Source of the DNA: Owenia fusiformis
Lineage: Eukaryota; Annelida; Polychaeta; Sabellida; Oweniidae
Length of the DNA stretch: 64,000 nucleotides
Assembly: GCA_903813345.2 (NCBI GenBank)
Contig: CAIIXF020000011.1
Span: forward strand, 16,103,754-16,167,753
Direction of reading: 5' to 3'
Position 1 is the stretch's first letter. Each line of letters begins with the position of its first letter. The notes under the pieces are model-generated. The model was not told the origin of the DNA. It saw only the letters and a program-made list of their open reading frames with translations, and ran no database searches. Positions 62,452 through 64,000 of the stretch are shown here, one piece after another. A program made the position numbers and the translations under genes.

Positions 62452-64000
62452 ATACATGGAATAATTATTTGTGTAATGCTAGGAAAACTCTCAATATCTC
62501 TTGAAACAATACTGCATTGCATGAGGTCATAAAAGACAATTGAACAGTCAGGTGATTAAGCCACACATCAAATTGTTTGGACACCAAAGGGTTAATCTCA
62601 GATCATGTTAGCCACCAAGGGGTTAATCTGGACATCAAGGAGTTAATTTGGATGGCAAGGAGTCAACAAACTTGCAATCACTGTAGGTATTCCTTAGGAA
62701 TCTCTCAAGAATTATGATGAATGATATTTAAGACATTCTCTCCCTGTTGCAGATATACACTCTAGGAGATAAGCTTTGAATGTGAAGATTATACACGCAG
62801 TATTGAAGAAAGTGGTCACTGTAACTTGAAATTTTGAAAATAGGCTTGTACACACCTAGAAACCTTTTTTAAAGATCCCATACAAAGAAAAAATTGCATA
62901 TTTTGACAAACTTTTCTCAAAATGAAAAAATTGCACCTACTTGGTGAAAATGTTTTGGGGAAAAAACTGCATGGAATTATTTTAATAAACTGACCTGAAT
63001 ATGATATTCTAAAGAAATAATGAGAAATGCCCCCATGTAATAAGAACACCATTTAGAAATACATAAAAGACAATGTTTGCATTTAGACTTTCAAAATGAT
63101 AAATATCCATGGATCATCTGTTTTTGGCACATGAACCCATTCTTATAGAAAGGTAATAATACTATTTTCTTAAGACATATCGCTTGAAATCTCTAATTTC
63201 TCCCTCTAAGGTGCTTAAAATTATATTTACTTAAAAAACATTGAGCTGTTTCTATCTTGTATCCATTACAACTTGATGTGTTCTCATTTATCTGTCCACA
63301 TGGTACCAGAAATATTCATTTCATTCAAGTCTTTCTGCAAGGAGTGTACATCGTCATCACACATAGTAAAACTAAATAGATGAAATAACTCTCATACCAG
63401 AGATACTTGATGAGCTTTAATTAGAAATGGCCAGAGTGAAGTATTAATTAGAATATATCCCCTGTCGAGATATGAAACCTGTACATCAAATGTTAATGGG
63501 TTCATGATTCCTACCCTTGAATAAAATTTCATAGTGGTAAAGACCCATGCTGCAAAATGTAAAATTGTCCAGAAGAAAAGTGAAATTTTATACAAGGATT
63601 GAGTGTCAAAATATTCTGATGTTTTTCAATTTTCTGGAAAATAGACCAGAATTAATATAACTCAATGTGAAAATAGGCAATTGGAATTACTATGGGGGGA
63701 TAGCAGGTGAAGAGTTCAAATAACTGAAAATGATTTTCAGAAAAGAAAGTGATAGCTCCTGAAATGTAAACTCAATTTGTAAAGTTATGTCAGAGATTAC
63801 TTAACATGTTATTCGAAGGTCATCAAAAGATAACAGTTCTTGGTTCCAAAATTGAAATATTTTATCATTCCAAAACAAATATATCTTAGGATAAGATGAA
63901 TCTGGCAAAATAAATAGTAATTAGATAGTCAAATTTTATTCATCATTTTCAGAACATATTTCTATATTTCCCAAAATTATATGATGTATGGAGTACAATA
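62452..64000. other. TEAD intron: no further exon recognised
   Basis: AT-rich sequence. No - strand match to the upstream TEAD segment (the LRLVEFSAF-type region) was found by eye, so the preceding exon is probably beyond the right edge. Other ORFs here lack domains. Confidence 0.55.

Overview
The window looks like nuclear DNA of a marine-type invertebrate animal. It is AT-rich, its genes are split by GT-AG introns, and it carries a conserved TEAD gene and many animal transposon families: a CR1/L2-like LINE, a Penelope-like remnant with a hammerhead-like motif, a Polinton-like element, and mariner-like MITEs with TA and CAGGG-type ends. The species cannot be named from the sequence.

The backbone is a tandem cluster of three class I SAM-dependent methyltransferase genes on the + strand, each with the same six-exon plan. 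Copy A (2464-10559) shows exons 3-6 only; its first two exons should lie left of the window. Copy B (23592-45586) is complete, about 282 aa. Copy C (50394-55543) is complete, about 284 aa, more diverged, and carries six tandem copies of exon 1 and two of exon 2. Blocks in introns 2 and 3 of A and B are duplicated along with the exons. Comparing A with B therefore exposes later insertions and some near-empty sites. A tRNA-Gly(TCC) gene lies in intron 3 of copy B, with decayed copies nearby and in copy A.

On the - strand at the right end (60340-62140) are the last four coding exons of a TEAD/Scalloped Hippo-pathway transcription factor, covering most of the YAP-binding domain. It converges on copy C.

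The most notable object is a 4,049-bp element at 37608-41656 in intron 3 of copy B. It has 245-bp inverted repeats with no mismatch seen by eye, AG/CT termini and a 6-bp target duplication, all matching Polinton/Maverick integration. It encodes only an intact zinc-finger/packaging-type ATPase (516 aa) and a small basic protein (146 aa), separated by a 0.6-kb minisatellite. No polymerase, integrase or capsid gene is seen, so it reads as a miniature or satellite Polinton. Other notable objects are a 5-kb TIR insertion nested in an older TIR element (31262-36260), a LINE nested in an older MITE (about 18042-21065), several foldback elements, and a 63-bp minisatellite built from palindromes (24276-24563). 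The rest is intronic or intergenic repeat-rich DNA in which no gene was recognised.
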